Below, piece after piece: positions 11,771-21,890 of a stretch of 64,000 nt of DNA. Origin of the DNA: Bettongia penicillata ogilbyi (Eukaryota; Chordata; Mammalia; Diprotodontia; Potoroidae); contig JAJHZJ010000220.1 of assembly GCA_023548195.1 (NCBI GenBank), positions 1,309,279 to 1,373,278 of the forward strand. The letters run 5' to 3'. Made by a program: the position numbers and the translations under genes. Each line of letters opens with the position of its first letter. The stretch's first letter is position 1. The notes beneath the pieces were generated by a model. It was given only the letters and a program-made list of their open reading frames with translations, was not told the DNA's origin and did not search any database.

Positions 11771-11789
11771 ATCCCGGGTTTTGGCACCA
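11771..11789 (-). promoter_or_regulatory. Primer-binding site, tRNA-Phe type
   Basis: The minus strand reads TGGTGCCAAAACCCGGGAT. The complement of the 3' end of eukaryotic tRNA-Phe would be identical except for G instead of the first A of AAAA, a change expected from CpG decay. It lies just downstream of R-U5, in the correct place and orientation to prime minus-strand DNA. Confidence 0.75.
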
Positions 11790-11929
11790 TTATAGGTTGA
11801 AGAGAGAGAAAGATGGGAGAGCTGGTTCAAAATGTGAATGGATTCACTTAGGCCTTCTCTGTTGCCACTGGGAGTTTTATTGATGCAAAAGCAGCAGACC
11901 TGAGATTTAGCAAAGAGTTAACAAAGGCC
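11790..11929 (-). promoter_or_regulatory. 5' R-U5 of the ERV transcript
   Basis: Minus strand: R from 11929 to about 11852 with AATAAA at 11882-11877, then U5 of about 60 nt to the primer-binding site. R matches the 3' copy at 7610-7679. U3 is absent here; the duplication begins immediately, so the element starts at or near the old transcription start site. Confidence 0.7.
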
Positions 11930-11945
11930 TGAGACATGGTTTCTT
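11930..11945. repeat. Target-site duplication of the retroposed ERV transcript (right copy)
   Basis: TGAGACATGGTTTCTT, partner of 7582-7597. The similar 'ctgagattta' at 11900 is part of R and not of the duplication. Confidence 0.85.
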
Positions 11946-14015
11946 GCTGGCTTGCTTGCACATGTGCTGGACTGCATTCCATTCTCTGTTCAGTTAGACT
12001 AACCTTTACTTTGGACCTTCTATACTGTTTTTGAATAGAAAACCATGTTATTTCTATCATTCTAGAATTCATTTTGAGGCATCATTTCAAAACTCTTTGA
12101 AGTATAATTTGGGAAAACTCATATGAGTTACTTGGCTTTACTGACTCTGGACTCTGGACTTTCTAGGGAAGGAAGTTTTAAGGGCTGAGGTAAGGAGAGA
12201 TTGAATTCCAGGTGGTACAAAATTATGGACATAGGAAATGCAATGTACTCTATGAGGAATGAAGAGAAAGTAAACATTTCTAGATTATGGAGCTGTGGTA
12301 GAGATAGAGGTATTACTAGGGAATAATGCCCAATGAGACTAGAAAGATGAGTTGAAGCCAATTTGAAAAATGTTATACAAGCTGCATGGGTTGTATTTTA
12401 ATCAAGATGTAATACAAAACTACTATAGTTAACTCAGTAAGAAAATTGCATGGTCAGATCCACAATTAAGGAAAATCACTGTTATCAGTGTATAAAACAG
12501 ACTAGGGACTTGAAGCTGAGAAATCAATTAAGAGGCTGTTTCAGTAATTTATGAAAGAGATGATGAGGTATTGATCTACAGTTGTAGCTGTATGTGAAGG
12601 GGTCATGTATCAAAATGTTGTAGAGGTAGAAATGGTAAGATTTGGCAAATTATTGGATTATGTAATAAGAAGATGGAAAAGAAACGTTGGCATGGATGAT
12701 ATGATGTAAGTTATGGAACTTATGTGTTTATGGAATGCATTATTGTGCACAGTGAAGATTACATACAGATTTTCTTGGACTGATCAGAACACTGCTTTTG
12801 TACTGCTATGAAGAAGCATATTTCAGAGTGACTCATATAGCTGAGGAATATTAAAAACCATTAATACTTGTCTGAAATAGCTATGTGACCCACAAAAATA
12901 TTGTTTAGAATCAGTTATTGAGAGTCTCACAATATATGTGCCCTAGCCCCAAACAGATTTCTAATTTGTATGCTTCGTATTGCTGTACATCCTAGTTTTA
13001 GATGTAATGATATAGCATTAGAAGAACACAGAAATCTATTGCTATCCTTTGCCAAATGGATATATATTTCAAATAAGGAAATTCCTTTCTGTCAGTTTTA
13101 TTTTCCCCTTTTCCTTTGTAATGAATTACCTTGATCAAAGTTCTGGGGGAATGATATTGTACCTTCTCCTTAACAGGACAGTATCAGAAGGATAATGCTT
13201 GGTTATGTTCCTAAGGAGATTTTCATTCAACTAACCAAACATTATAGCCAAATGATGACCTTGCCATGTTGGCAGTACTAGGATGATTTGATGAAATAAA
13301 GTTTTAAAAGTCTTTGAAGGGAATGAATTCCCACATACTTAATGTCTAAAGAAGAATAAATACTTCTGTTGCATATGAGCCTCTTTCATATTAAATAAAA
13401 CAATAAAAATAGAGTTCAATTGTACATTGTAGAATTGCTTCTTTAGTTTTCTATATTCCAATCACTTATAAGCCTCCTAAATATCAATCACAGTAGGCTT
13501 TGGTACAAATGATGAAATAGAAATAGGTACAGTGGTTTGAAGAGAATAATTCCCTCCACATAGACCATCCAACATGTAAGTTCATTTTGAAATTGAGCCA
13601 GATTCATTCACTGTGTGAAAAGGTATGTTAGGCTAGCTGTGAAGTGTGGCTCAGAGCCAAATCGTTATTTTTGCCAACATCTTGAGTGTCATATGGTATT
13701 TATTAAGTATTTGCACAGGTATGATACCCTGCTGAAGGCTGTACAAAGCAAATTAAACAGAAATTTACAATCTAATGGATACACAGATTGGCATGCTTGT
13801 GTCAATTTACTCAAGCAACAAAATCACTGCTGCCATTCAGATAAATGATATATCCAGGGAAATTTATGGAATTCAGAAAGGGATAAGGACAGTATAAATT
13901 TATTGGCCGAGGAACCCATGAAAAACTGAGGGTAAAGTTTTACTTGATTCCTTGACACAACCATATAGGAGTTCTTACTGTTCCATCTATATTCAGTGTA
14001 CCTTATTCATTTGTG
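11946..14015. other. No gene; mostly unique AT-rich DNA
   Basis: No coding or RNA gene seen. 12430-12680 resembles the ancient repeat at 32750-33660 (shared 'catggtcagatc', followed by an 'atcactgttat..' block). 13690-13780 resembles an ancient LINE/MIR-type remnant ('gtatttattaagtatttgca...aatttacaatctaatgg'). The 77-codon stretch at 13615-13848 looks like chance. Confidence 0.5.
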
Positions 14016-14019
14016 CAAA

Positions 14020-14115
14020 ACATAAGCTTGTTGAGGAAAAGGATCATTTCATTTTTGGCTTTGTATTTCCAGAACCTAGTACACTGCATGACATACAGTA
14101 AATGTGTGAGAAATG
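14020..14115 (+). mobile_element. L2 LINE 3'-end remnant
   Basis: Wording 'ataagcttgttgaggaaaag...tttggctttgtatttccagaacctagtacactgc...' follows the conserved 3' end of L2 ('gctccttgaggg...tttgtatccccagcacctagcacagtgcc'). Heavily diverged. Confidence 0.6.
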
Positions 14116-14699
14116 GTGTTTCTCGTACTAGAATGTAAGAAGCGTATACTAGAATATAAGAGAGTATTCTATTTTTTATTTTATCATTCTATCACCATCA
14201 GTTGACAAACTATACATACATGGTACTTACTTAAATGTTTGTTAAATGATTGATTAAATTGGAAATTAAGCAATTAATAATGCTTAAGTATCCCCTGTGC
14301 ACCACCCTTACATTTACACCTCCTGTGGGGAAAAAAAATAAACCCTTATGGAATTTGTGTTTTCACGTCTTTTTTTCTTCTTTTGGAGTCAGGGAACTAT
14401 TAGCACTTTCCTAGAAAAGTTTGCAGATTTCTTTCCCCTAACTACCTTAATGAAATGTCATATTCCTGATAAATTATTACTATAAAGCATCCTAATAGTA
14501 ATATGTGTGCATTAGTTTTGTGAAAAATTAAGTACCCCATAAAAATAAAATGTTATTTGTCTCTTTTATCTCAGATGAACAAACATTTTGTATTCCTGCA
14601 TTTATCAAATTATATTTTATTTTAAGTTATTTATATGTCATCATTCCTTGTTGAGTTAAGCATTTTGAGTTATGGAAACCATTGCAATTTATACTTATT

Positions 14700-14830
14700 C
14701 ATATGCATTTTGTTCTTCTCTCTTAACTTAGAAGTTTGTTCAGTGAAGGTATTTCATTTTTGTCCTAGTTGCCCCAACATCTTGAACAGTGTATTGAGGT
14801 AATAAGTAAATGTATGTTCAGTGTCAAATC
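14700..14830 (+). mobile_element. Possible L2 3'-end remnant
   Basis: 'agaagtttgttcagtgaagg...catttttgtcctagttgcccc...aacagtgtattgaggtaataa' follows the same L2 3' pattern as 14020-14115, with more changes. Confidence 0.4.
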
Positions 14831-14929
14831 AACAGAGATGAACAGATTTTCTAAATATATTTATGTAATTTTAATGTAATGTAATATAATTTTTGTAATT
14901 CTGATTATTTAATTCAATGATCCAGCTTT

Positions 14930-15110
14930 TTGAATGTCAGCTATGTGTAAGGCAATCTGTACTAAGAATACCAAGTTACAATTGGACCCAGTCCCTACGA
15001 CAAAGAAGTTTACTTTCTAGGATGATATGGGGTTGAAGGGTATGATAAGTAGATAATTACAGTAAAAATATGGAGTAATAGATCCAAAGGACAAATCCAC
15101 ATAAGGTGTT
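14930..15110 (+). repeat. Ancient interspersed-repeat remnant (MIR/L2/L3-like)
   Basis: 'cagctatgtgtaaggcaatctgtactaag...accaagttacaattggacccagtccctacg...aagaagtttactttctagg' follows a widespread ancient mammalian repeat that mentions a tally of similar words also seen at 13690-13780 and 16050-16160. The family cannot be decided by eye. Confidence 0.4.
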
Positions 15111-16444
15111 TTAAAAGAAATTTCAGTAGGGAGACATTTCTCGCAGATGCAACTGTAGGCAATATATTACTGATAGAATTTTCCTTCAATATAATTTTGT
15201 CTTAAAAATTAAAATTGCAAATCCTAGGTAATTAAAAAAGTTGGTCAACAATGATATCTGTGGTAATTGGGAGTTTCATTTTTTATTAAATAAATTGTTC
15301 AATATCTCTGTATTTAGCTGTGTTTATACCATACTAAGTATACTTATGGTCATTTGTTGAAAGTACTGAATTTCTTGATCCAATTTTCTCTTAGAGTGCC
15401 ATTTGATAGGGGGAGATAGTGCTTCATAGCGGGAAGAAGAATAACATGCATGTGCATTTGGCATACATTGATCACAGTTGGGGTAGTTTGCTTGAGTAAA
15501 ATTTCTAGGTAGGTCATGTGGTGAAGACCAGAAGTATGAGAAACACTAATGGCTTCTTGGCACATATATGAAAAGGAAAAAAAAAATGACTACAAGTACA
15601 AAGATAACAAATAGTCATAAAGTCTGTTTTAGGAAATAAATTTAGGCATATAACATCCAGAGAGTCTATGAACCATAATTAGCATGGAGTACCCATGAAT
15701 GGAACATTCATCCAACATTTTATAACAGGTAGCAAAGTGTAATACCATAATCTAACAGGAGCTAAGCCTGAATCATTTTACCCCTACCTGCCAGAATAAT
15801 TATTTCTTGAAATTACCTCTAGCAATGCCACCACATGGGAAAAATAGCAGGTGAAAAAAATGGGAAAAATAATGTTTGAAATCTTGAGAACTATTCTTGA
15901 GAACTGACAACCGTTAGGTTAGGATATGGTTATAATTTAACATAGACCTGGATATTTTGATATTCCTAAAAAAATATATGGAATGAATAATAGCTCATTA
16001 GCTTAGAACAAGCTTAGAAAAAATGATACTTTTGAGTATTATTGGGTCAAAGGACCAATCATTAATAAGATTTTAACTTTGGGTCAGGCAATGTGTTAAA
16101 AGCTCAAGACACAAAGACTCTGACCTTCAGGAGCATATCTTCCATTATAGAAAATAATATGTGCTCACCTAAGGGATACACAACAAACTAGAGGTAAAGC
16201 ATTAACAGCTGAAGCTAAAATTTCCTCATGCCAAACATGGCATTTTTGACTGATGTTATCAATGCTAATGGGGTATCTACCCTAAAATTGTGAGAAGAAT
16301 GCATGAAGAACTTGTTCCAATGGACATGAAGATGGCTGAAGAAAGAATGCAGAATATGTAGAGTTTGGTCAGCCATAAAGTCACCAAGGTCATCTATTTC
16401 ATCCAATCACAGTAATTATTTTTTTTTTTTCTGTACCAATGGAA
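15111..16444. other. No gene; unique DNA with a weak ancient repeat
   Basis: No supported gene. 16050-16160 is the only repeat-like stretch (see 14930-15110). A T run at 16418-16430 precedes the SINE fragment. Confidence 0.5.
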
Positions 16445-16558
16445 TTTGTGGAATGGAATGGACGTTCTGAAGAGAGAGTGAAGCTGGTAACTGTGAAATT
16501 CTGCTTTACTTGAACCGACCTCATCCATGAATCAAGACATTACCCATGATGTCATTGG
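16445..16558 (+). mobile_element. Marsupial SINE, 3'-half fragment
   Basis: 'agagagagtgaagctggtaac...gaatcaagacattacccatgatgtcattgg' matches the 3' half of the SINE at 40128-40433 ('gagaagtgaggctggtgac...aagtcatgtcattatttctttgatggcatgg'). It ends abruptly against L1 J. Confidence 0.6.
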
Positions 16559-16559
16559 A

Positions 16560-17475
16560 TTGGAACCAATTTCCCCAGCAATTTTTGTTGAACAGTGAGT
16601 TCTTATCCCAGAATCTGGGGTCTTTGGGTTTATCAAACAGGAGGTTGCTATATTCCTTGCCTACTGTGTCTTGAGTTCCAAGTCTATTCCACTTGTCTAC
16701 CCCTCTGTTTCTTAGCCAATACCCAGTGGTTTTGATAATTGCTGCATTATAGTACAATTTGAGGTCTGGTAGAGTTAGGCCACCTTCCCAATAATTTCTT
16801 TTCATTAGTCCCTTTGATATTCTGGACATTTTGTTCTTTCAAACGAATTTTGATATTATTTTATTCAGCTCTAGAAAATAATTATCTGATAGTTTACTTG
16901 GTATGGCAGTAAATAAATAAATTAATTTAGGTAGAATTGTCATTTTTATTATATTAGCTTGGCCTACCCATGAACAACTGATGTTTTTCCACTTACTTAA
17001 ATCTGACTTTATTTGTGTGAAAAGTGTCTTGCAATTGTATTCATATAACCCCTGGGTTTGTTTTGGAAGGTAAACTCCTAAGTATTTTACAGTGTCTACC
17101 CTAGCTTTAAATGGGATTTCTCTTTCTATCTTTTGGACTTTGTTGCTAATATATAGGAATGTAGTAGATTTGTGTGGGTTTATTTTGTAACCTGCAACTT
17201 TGCTAAAGTTGTTTATTATTTCAAGTAGTTTTTTTTACTTGAATCTCTGGGATTCTCTAAGTAAATCATCATATCATCTGCAAAGAGTGATAACTTAGTT
17301 TCTTCTCTGGCTATTTTTATTCCTTCAATTTCTTTATCTTGTCTAATTGCTACAGCTAATATTTCTGGTACCATATTGAATAACAGTGGTGATAATGAAC
17401 CTCCTTGTTTCACCCCTGATCTTATTGGAAATGCATCTAGCTTATCCCCATTGCATATAATGCTTCCTGAAGGTT
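16560..17475 (-). pseudogene. L1 J ORF2: RT core and C-terminal region
   Basis: Three pieces of L1 reverse transcriptase and C-terminal region. 17216-17413 (65 residues) holds [12 protein letters not shown] and the catalytic FADD box (antisense at 17273-17284), followed by MMIYLEN. 16850-17215 is in broken frames. 16521-16829 starts MSRISKGLMKRNYWEGGLTL and continues LPDLKLYY, the conserved stretch following the RT. The FADD aspartates are kept, but the N-terminal RT motifs are deleted, so no polymerase can be made. Homology ends at about residue 80 of the last piece (GNW), next to the SINE. Confidence 0.85.
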
Positions 17476-17495
17476 TTAAACTTCAACTTTAACTT

Positions 17496-18311
17496 TTAAT
17501 CTTTAACTTCTTTAACCCATTCCTTCTTTCGGATTAGATTATTTAATTTCCAATTGATTTCTGGTTTATCTTTCCATGGCCTTTTATTACATACACTTTT
17601 TACTGCATTATGATCTGAGAAGGGTGCATTGATTATCTCTGCCTTTCTGCACTGGATTGTGAGATTTTTATGTCCTAGCACATGGTCAATTTTTGTAAAT
17701 GTTCCATGAACTGCTGAGAAAAAAGTATATTCCTTTCTATTCCCATTCAATTTTCTCCAAAGATCGATCGTATCTATCTTATCTAGCATTTTATTTACCT
17801 CCTTTACCTCTTTCTTGTTTATTTTGAGGTTAGATTTATCGAGTTCAGAGAGGGGGAGGTTGAGGTCCCCTACTAGTATAGTTTTGCTGTCATTTTCTCC
17901 CTTCAACTCCCCCAACCTCTCCTCTAAGAATCTGGATGCTATACCACTTGGAGTATACATGTTTAGTAATGATATTGCTTCATTGTCTATGGTGCCTTTT
18001 AGCAGGATATAGTTTCCATCCTTATCCCTTTTGATCAGATCTATTTCTACTTTTGCTTTGTCTGAGGTTAGGATTGCTACGCCTGCCTTTCTTACATCAG
18101 CTGAAGCACAATATATTCTGCTCCATGCTTTGACCTTTATCCTATGTTTATCTCCCCATTTCAAATATGTTTCTTGTAAGCAGCATATTGTTGGATTATG
18201 GCTTTTAATCCATTCTGCTCTCTGTATCCGTTTTATGGGAGAATTCATTCCATTCACATTCACATTTATGATTGCAATCTGTGTTTTCCCCTCCATTCTC
18301 TTTCCCACCAT
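17496..18311 (-). pseudogene. L1 J ORF2: uninterrupted endonuclease domain
   Basis: A 271-residue open frame covering the whole apurinic-endonuclease-like domain that nicks target DNA to start L1 insertion. Visible motifs in order: N-V-N-V-N-G-M-N-S (residues about 15-23, metal-binding Asn); C-C-L-Q-E-T (catalytic Glu, about 43-48); V-G-D-L-N (Asp and Asn, about 147-151); Y-T-F-F-S-A; K-I-D-H; and F-S-D-H-N-A (catalytic Asp-His, about 231-236). No stop or shift interrupts it. It ends K-E-V-K-D-stop at the deletion joint. The start MVGKRMEGKTQ is the first ATG in frame and gives an N-terminus of normal length. I class it as a pseudogene because ORF2 is truncated, not because the domain is damaged. 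Confidence 0.85.
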
Positions 18312-18892
18312 TCATGCTTTTAGCTCTCCTGTCTCCCTTCCCCTCCTCAACAGTGTTCACTTTTCACCACCTCCTCCTGCAACCTTCCCCTTCTTCTTTT
18401 GGCCCCCTTCCCTTTTACTCCCCTTTACTCTTACTGCTTCTTCCCTCCCTTTTAGCCTCCCTCCCTTTCTTCCCTCTTCCCCTCCTGCTGCCTATAGAGC
18501 TAGTTAGGATTATCTACTTAAGTTTTTTGTTCCGTCCTTTAAAGAAATTGGATGAGAGTACCTCTCAAACAATACTCATCTCCCTCCCCTCTCTCCGTCT
18601 ACTATAATTTTGTACTCCTTCTTATGATGTAATTTGCCAGTTTCTGCTTCCTCCTTTTCACACCTCCTATTGCAGTCTCTTTTCATACTTAAATCATATT
18701 TTTTTTTATCATGACATCATTTACTTTATACCCATTCCCTCTATGTATATACCTTTTATATTTCATAGTAGCCACACAATTCTCAAGTTTAACAGGTAGA
18801 TCCTCCATTATAGGGAGGTAAACAGTTTGCCCTAATTGAGTAACAGGTTTTTGTTTTTGTTTTTCTTTCCCTCCCTGTTTACCTTATTATGA
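18312..18892 (-). other. Long ORF1-ORF2 spacer of L1 J
   Basis: About 580 nt between the ORF1 stop and the ORF2 start. The plus strand is pyrimidine-rich (18340-18500), so the RNA is purine-rich. It contains the AGGTAAACAG / CTGTTTACCT inverted repeat. The same pyrimidine-rich tract and repeat follow ORF1 in the HAL1 copies, so HAL1 seems to have kept this spacer as its 3' UTR start. Confidence 0.7.
18816..18884 (-). repeat. Post-ORF1 inverted repeat (L1 J)
   Basis: Perfect 10-bp arms 18816-18825 and 18875-18884 with a 49-nt loop. In the RNA the first arm begins about 10 nt after the ORF1 stop. Confidence 0.75.
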
Positions 18893-19985
18893 TTATCTTA
18901 GGACCCGCATTTGAAGATCGAATTGTCTATTAAGTTCTGGCGTTTTGATCAGGAAACTCTGGAAATCCCTTTCTTCGTTGAATGACTTTCTCCTTGCCTG
19001 AAATGTTATGCTGAAATGTGCTGGGTAGTTGATCCTTGGTTGTAATTTTAATTCCTTTGCCTTACGGAATATTGGGTTCCAATTCTTTCGATCTTTTAAT
19101 GTAGAAGCTGCAAGGTCCTGCGTAATCCTGACTGTATCTCCTTGATATTTGAATTGTTTCTCTCTGACTGCTTGTAATATTTTCTCCTTCACTTGATAGC
19201 TCTGAAATTTGGCAACGATATTTCTTGAGGTTTTGAGTTTGGAATTCCTTTCAGGAGGGGAACGGTGGATTCTTTTGATGACTGTTTTGTCCTCTGAATC
19301 TAGCATTTCTGGGCAGTTGTCGTTGATGATTTTCTGGAAGATATTCTCCAGGCTCTTTTCTCCATCATGGGTTTATGGCATGCTAGTAATTCTTACATTT
19401 TCTCTCCTGGATCTATTTTCCAGGTCAGTTGTTTTTCCAATTGGATATTTTACATTTTCTTCTATCTTTTCATTCTTTTGATTTTGTTTGACTGATTCTT
19501 GCTGTCTCATTGAGTCATTAGTTTCAACTTGCCCAATTCTAATCTTTATCAAACTGTTTTTTTTTCAGTTAACTTTTGAATCTCCTTTTCCATCTGTCCA
19601 ATTTTTCCTTTTGAGGAGCTAATTTCTCCAGTTAATTTTTGTACTTCATTTTCCAATGACCAAATGTTCCTTTTAGGAAGTTATTTTCTCCAGTTCATTT
19701 TTGAACTTCCTTGTCCATTTGTTCAATTTTTCTTTGAAAGAGATGTTCTCATTAGTGAATTCTTTTATAATAATTTTAATATCATTGGCCAGTTTATCTT
19801 GTATTTCCTTCTTCAGCTGTTCCAGGAGAGCTGCTTGTGCTTGCGAACAGTTCATAGTCCCTTCTGAAGTTTCAGATGGAAGTACAGTCTCAGCTCTGAC
19901 CTCTTTGGTGTTTGTGTTTTGGTCGTTATCCCCATAGAAAGATTCTATGTTTTTTTTTTTCCCTTCTGCTTTTTCTTGTTCATGA
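18893..19985 (-). pseudogene. L1 J ORF1 (RNA-binding protein), frameshifted
   Basis: ORF1 protein binds L1 RNA as a coiled-coil trimer. The C-terminal half is open at 18893-19306: 137 residues with P-P-E-R, R-N-I-V-A-K-F, V-R-E-K, I-T-Q-D-L and R-I-N-Y-P-A, the order typical of the RRM end and C-terminal domain. A coiled-coil part is open at 19673-19855 (60 residues; A-L-L-E-Q-L-K-K-E-I-Q-D-K-L). Between them at least one frameshift occurs (T run at 19558-19564). The N-terminal part, near 19860-19950, shares its wording with element C. The exact start codon is not clear; I set the edge near 19985 by homology. Confidence 0.75.
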
Positions 19986-20949
19986 TGTTGATTGAATGTT
20001 TTGGCTTCTGATTCTCCAGTCAGAAGCTACAGAACTTTGTGCTGAGCTGATGTGTGAAAAAGCTAAAAGCAGGTTTTTGTTTTTTGTTTCCCTGATCAGC
20101 CCTGAGGTTAGCTTGTTAAATGTAGGGAAGGAGTGGTCTGGTCATGGGAGATCTCCTCAGCTGAACTGAGGCAAAGGCAAGCTCAAGAGATGGTGATCCC
20201 AGGTGCCCTATTGTCTTTTTCTTTCCCCTGGAGTGCTGAGGCATGCCTAGATGCTAATGCATGTTCCCACCCCTTCTGGGGCTCCTCTCCTGGCTCTGAG
20301 ACTTGCCTGGGACCTAGCGTGAGTTTTCTCCATCCTGAGTCCTCTCTCCTTTCGGTTTGTCTCCACCACAGTAGGAGGAGTTCCCCTTAGCTATTTTTGT
20401 AGCCTCAGGTGTTATGAGACTATTGGCCCCTTTGCTGGTTCCGCTGATCCAGGATTTTTCTGGAAAAATATTTTATGGTTCTTTCATGGTCATCAATGGG
20501 GAGAGGAGAGAGCATTTACTGATCACTCTGCCATCCTGGCTCCTGGAAGTTCAAGTAGGTGACTTAACAATGTTTAATCTTCAGGCTGAACATCTCAGGA
20601 ACTGCTGTGCTGATATTTGGTGCTCAACAGCTCTCACTGGCTCAGCTAGGCTTGTCTCTGGCCCTTGGGTGCTTTTCTGCCAGTTCCACCCACTCGGGTT
20701 TCCCTGGGCCCCTTCTGCTCTGCTCCTCTGGATGGGCTGCGTTATGCACTGCGGGCTCACCCCCGTGGAACAGATCCTTCTCATGGACCTTCCAGTCTAA
20801 CCTGGGCTCCCAATCCATCACAGTCTGTCTCCCACTGGATTCCACACCTCCAAAATTTGGTCATATTCTCCTTTCAGAGGTATCTGAAGGAGTTTGTCCA
20901 AGAGCTTAGGTGAGGCATTACTCTCACTCCACCACCTTGGCTCCCTTCC
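19986..20949 (-). promoter_or_regulatory. 5' UTR / promoter region of L1 J
   Basis: About 960 nt upstream of ORF1, more GC-rich than its surroundings (20200-20900). The terminal motif at 20925-20949 reads GGGAGCCAAGGTGGTGGAG on the minus strand, a one-base variant of the YY1-like site seen in F and K. The plus-strand open frames in this stretch (for example 20414-20800) show no homology I can see. Confidence 0.6.
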
Positions 20950-21879
20950 AAGGAGTCAATTGTTAAATGTTATATTACCCAATTTAAAATGCATAATTCT
21001 ATATGTTAATTTTTACTACTTCATAATTTAATAAAGCAGTGTGGATGTAGGTTTTGTTAAACTACTGGGCACTTTCTGCTCTTTTGAACTTATTTACATC
21101 TATATAGTATATTTAAGATCAAGGCTTAATTGATTTTTTTTTATTATTACGTGCAAGATTTCAATTTACTAGTAACTACTTTGGAAGTCTTGGGTTCAAT
21201 ATGGAATTTAAAAATTAATATGGTTAATAAAATTATTCAAATTAAAATTATTCTGAAATTAATTAGACTTTAATATTACCCAAGTGAAGTCTATAATTGC
21301 TATATTTATACAGATATATTATTTTGGAATGTAACAAGGGTACTATGGTATTATTTTCTTTGTATCTGCTATACATTCTTCCTAAAATATACATATTTAA
21401 AACTTAATGTGATAATCAAATGATATAAAATCATTAAACAAAATATTATTTTTGTACTTTTTCCCCTTTTAAGGTATTGTACTATCAGCTATGTTACATG
21501 TATAATGTTACACAATGATGTGAAGCAATAGGGTACACTGAAAAAAAGCACTGAGTTCAGACAGCAATTGGAGAATCTATTTTGGAATCTCATCTTTTAT
21601 TGTCAAAACCTGTATGAATTTGAGAAAGTGATTTAATTATTAAGATCTCAAAATCCCTGATGATAAAATAAGGAAATTGTGCTTGATAATATTTTGAGTC
21701 ATTTCAAGTTCTGAATCAGTGTTATTACATTTCTCAAAACAGCACAATGGTAAATGTAGGATAAACAGGAAACAATTATAATATTCAGCACAAGTTTGTC
21801 ATATGTAATATGAAAGTATTAGGGTTTTCTTAGGACTGCAACTCACAGCTTCTCTTCTCTATTTAAAGAGATTTTGTTT
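20950..21879. other. No gene; unique AT-rich DNA
   Basis: No coding, RNA or repeat signal that I can support between L1 J and HAL1 K. Confidence 0.6.
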
Positions 21880-21890
21880 GATAATCTCAT
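21880..21890. repeat. Target-site duplication of HAL1 K (left copy)
   Basis: GATAATCTCAT, identical to 25469-25479. The left copy is followed by TACC and the right by CAGTACC, so the original duplication may have been 15-18 bp with a 3-bp indel. Confidence 0.8.

Larger units (their letters stand above)
7598..11929 (-). mobile_element. Retroposed (processed) endogenous retrovirus transcript
   Basis: A minus-strand element with the anatomy of a retroviral RNA rather than a provirus. Its 5' end (11929) starts in R, then U5, then a tRNA-Phe-type primer-binding site (11771-11789). Its 3' end is U3, R with AATAAA, then a poly(A) tail (7598-7609). There is no U3 at the 5' end and no U5 at the 3' end. 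Perfect 16-bp duplications flank it. At about 4.3 kb it is much shorter than a full ERV genome, so it was spliced or has internal deletions. An envelope-like membrane segment lies near 8830-8943. I could not recognise gag or pol; no long ORF remains between 9340 and 11760. L1-mobilised ERV transcripts are known in other mammals. Confidence 0.75.
16560..20949 (-). mobile_element. L1 element 'J' with internal ORF2 deletion
   Basis: Minus-strand L1, about 4.4 kb. Order from its 5' end: 5' terminus with antisense GGAGCC-type motif at 20925-20949; 5' UTR to about 19985; ORF1 to 18893; a 582-nt inter-ORF spacer; ORF2 endonuclease (18311-17496); then, at about 17480, a jump to the reverse transcriptase core (17475-17000); and ORF2 C-terminal coding sequence that stops near 16563 against a SINE piece. 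About 1 kb or more of ORF2, between endonuclease and the central RT motifs, is missing. The 3' UTR is absent. No convincing target-site duplication was found. Confidence 0.85.

Noticed and set aside
13615..13848. 77-codon Cys/His-containing open frame, zinc-finger-like at first sight
   Set aside because: Cys and His spacing does not form a finger pattern, and part overlaps an ancient repeat remnant.
18031..18607. Plus-strand open frames of 158 and 111 codons
   Set aside because: Antisense to the L1 J endonuclease and its pyrimidine-rich spacer; composition explains them.
20414..20913. Several overlapping open frames of 67-128 codons on both strands
   Set aside because: GC-rich 5' UTR of L1 J lacks stops by composition; no homology or motif seen.
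16418..20970. Target-site duplication for L1 J
   Set aside because: CCAATCACAGTAATTA and CCAAGGAGTCAATTG are only loosely similar, and the 3' side is a SINE fragment; not convincing.
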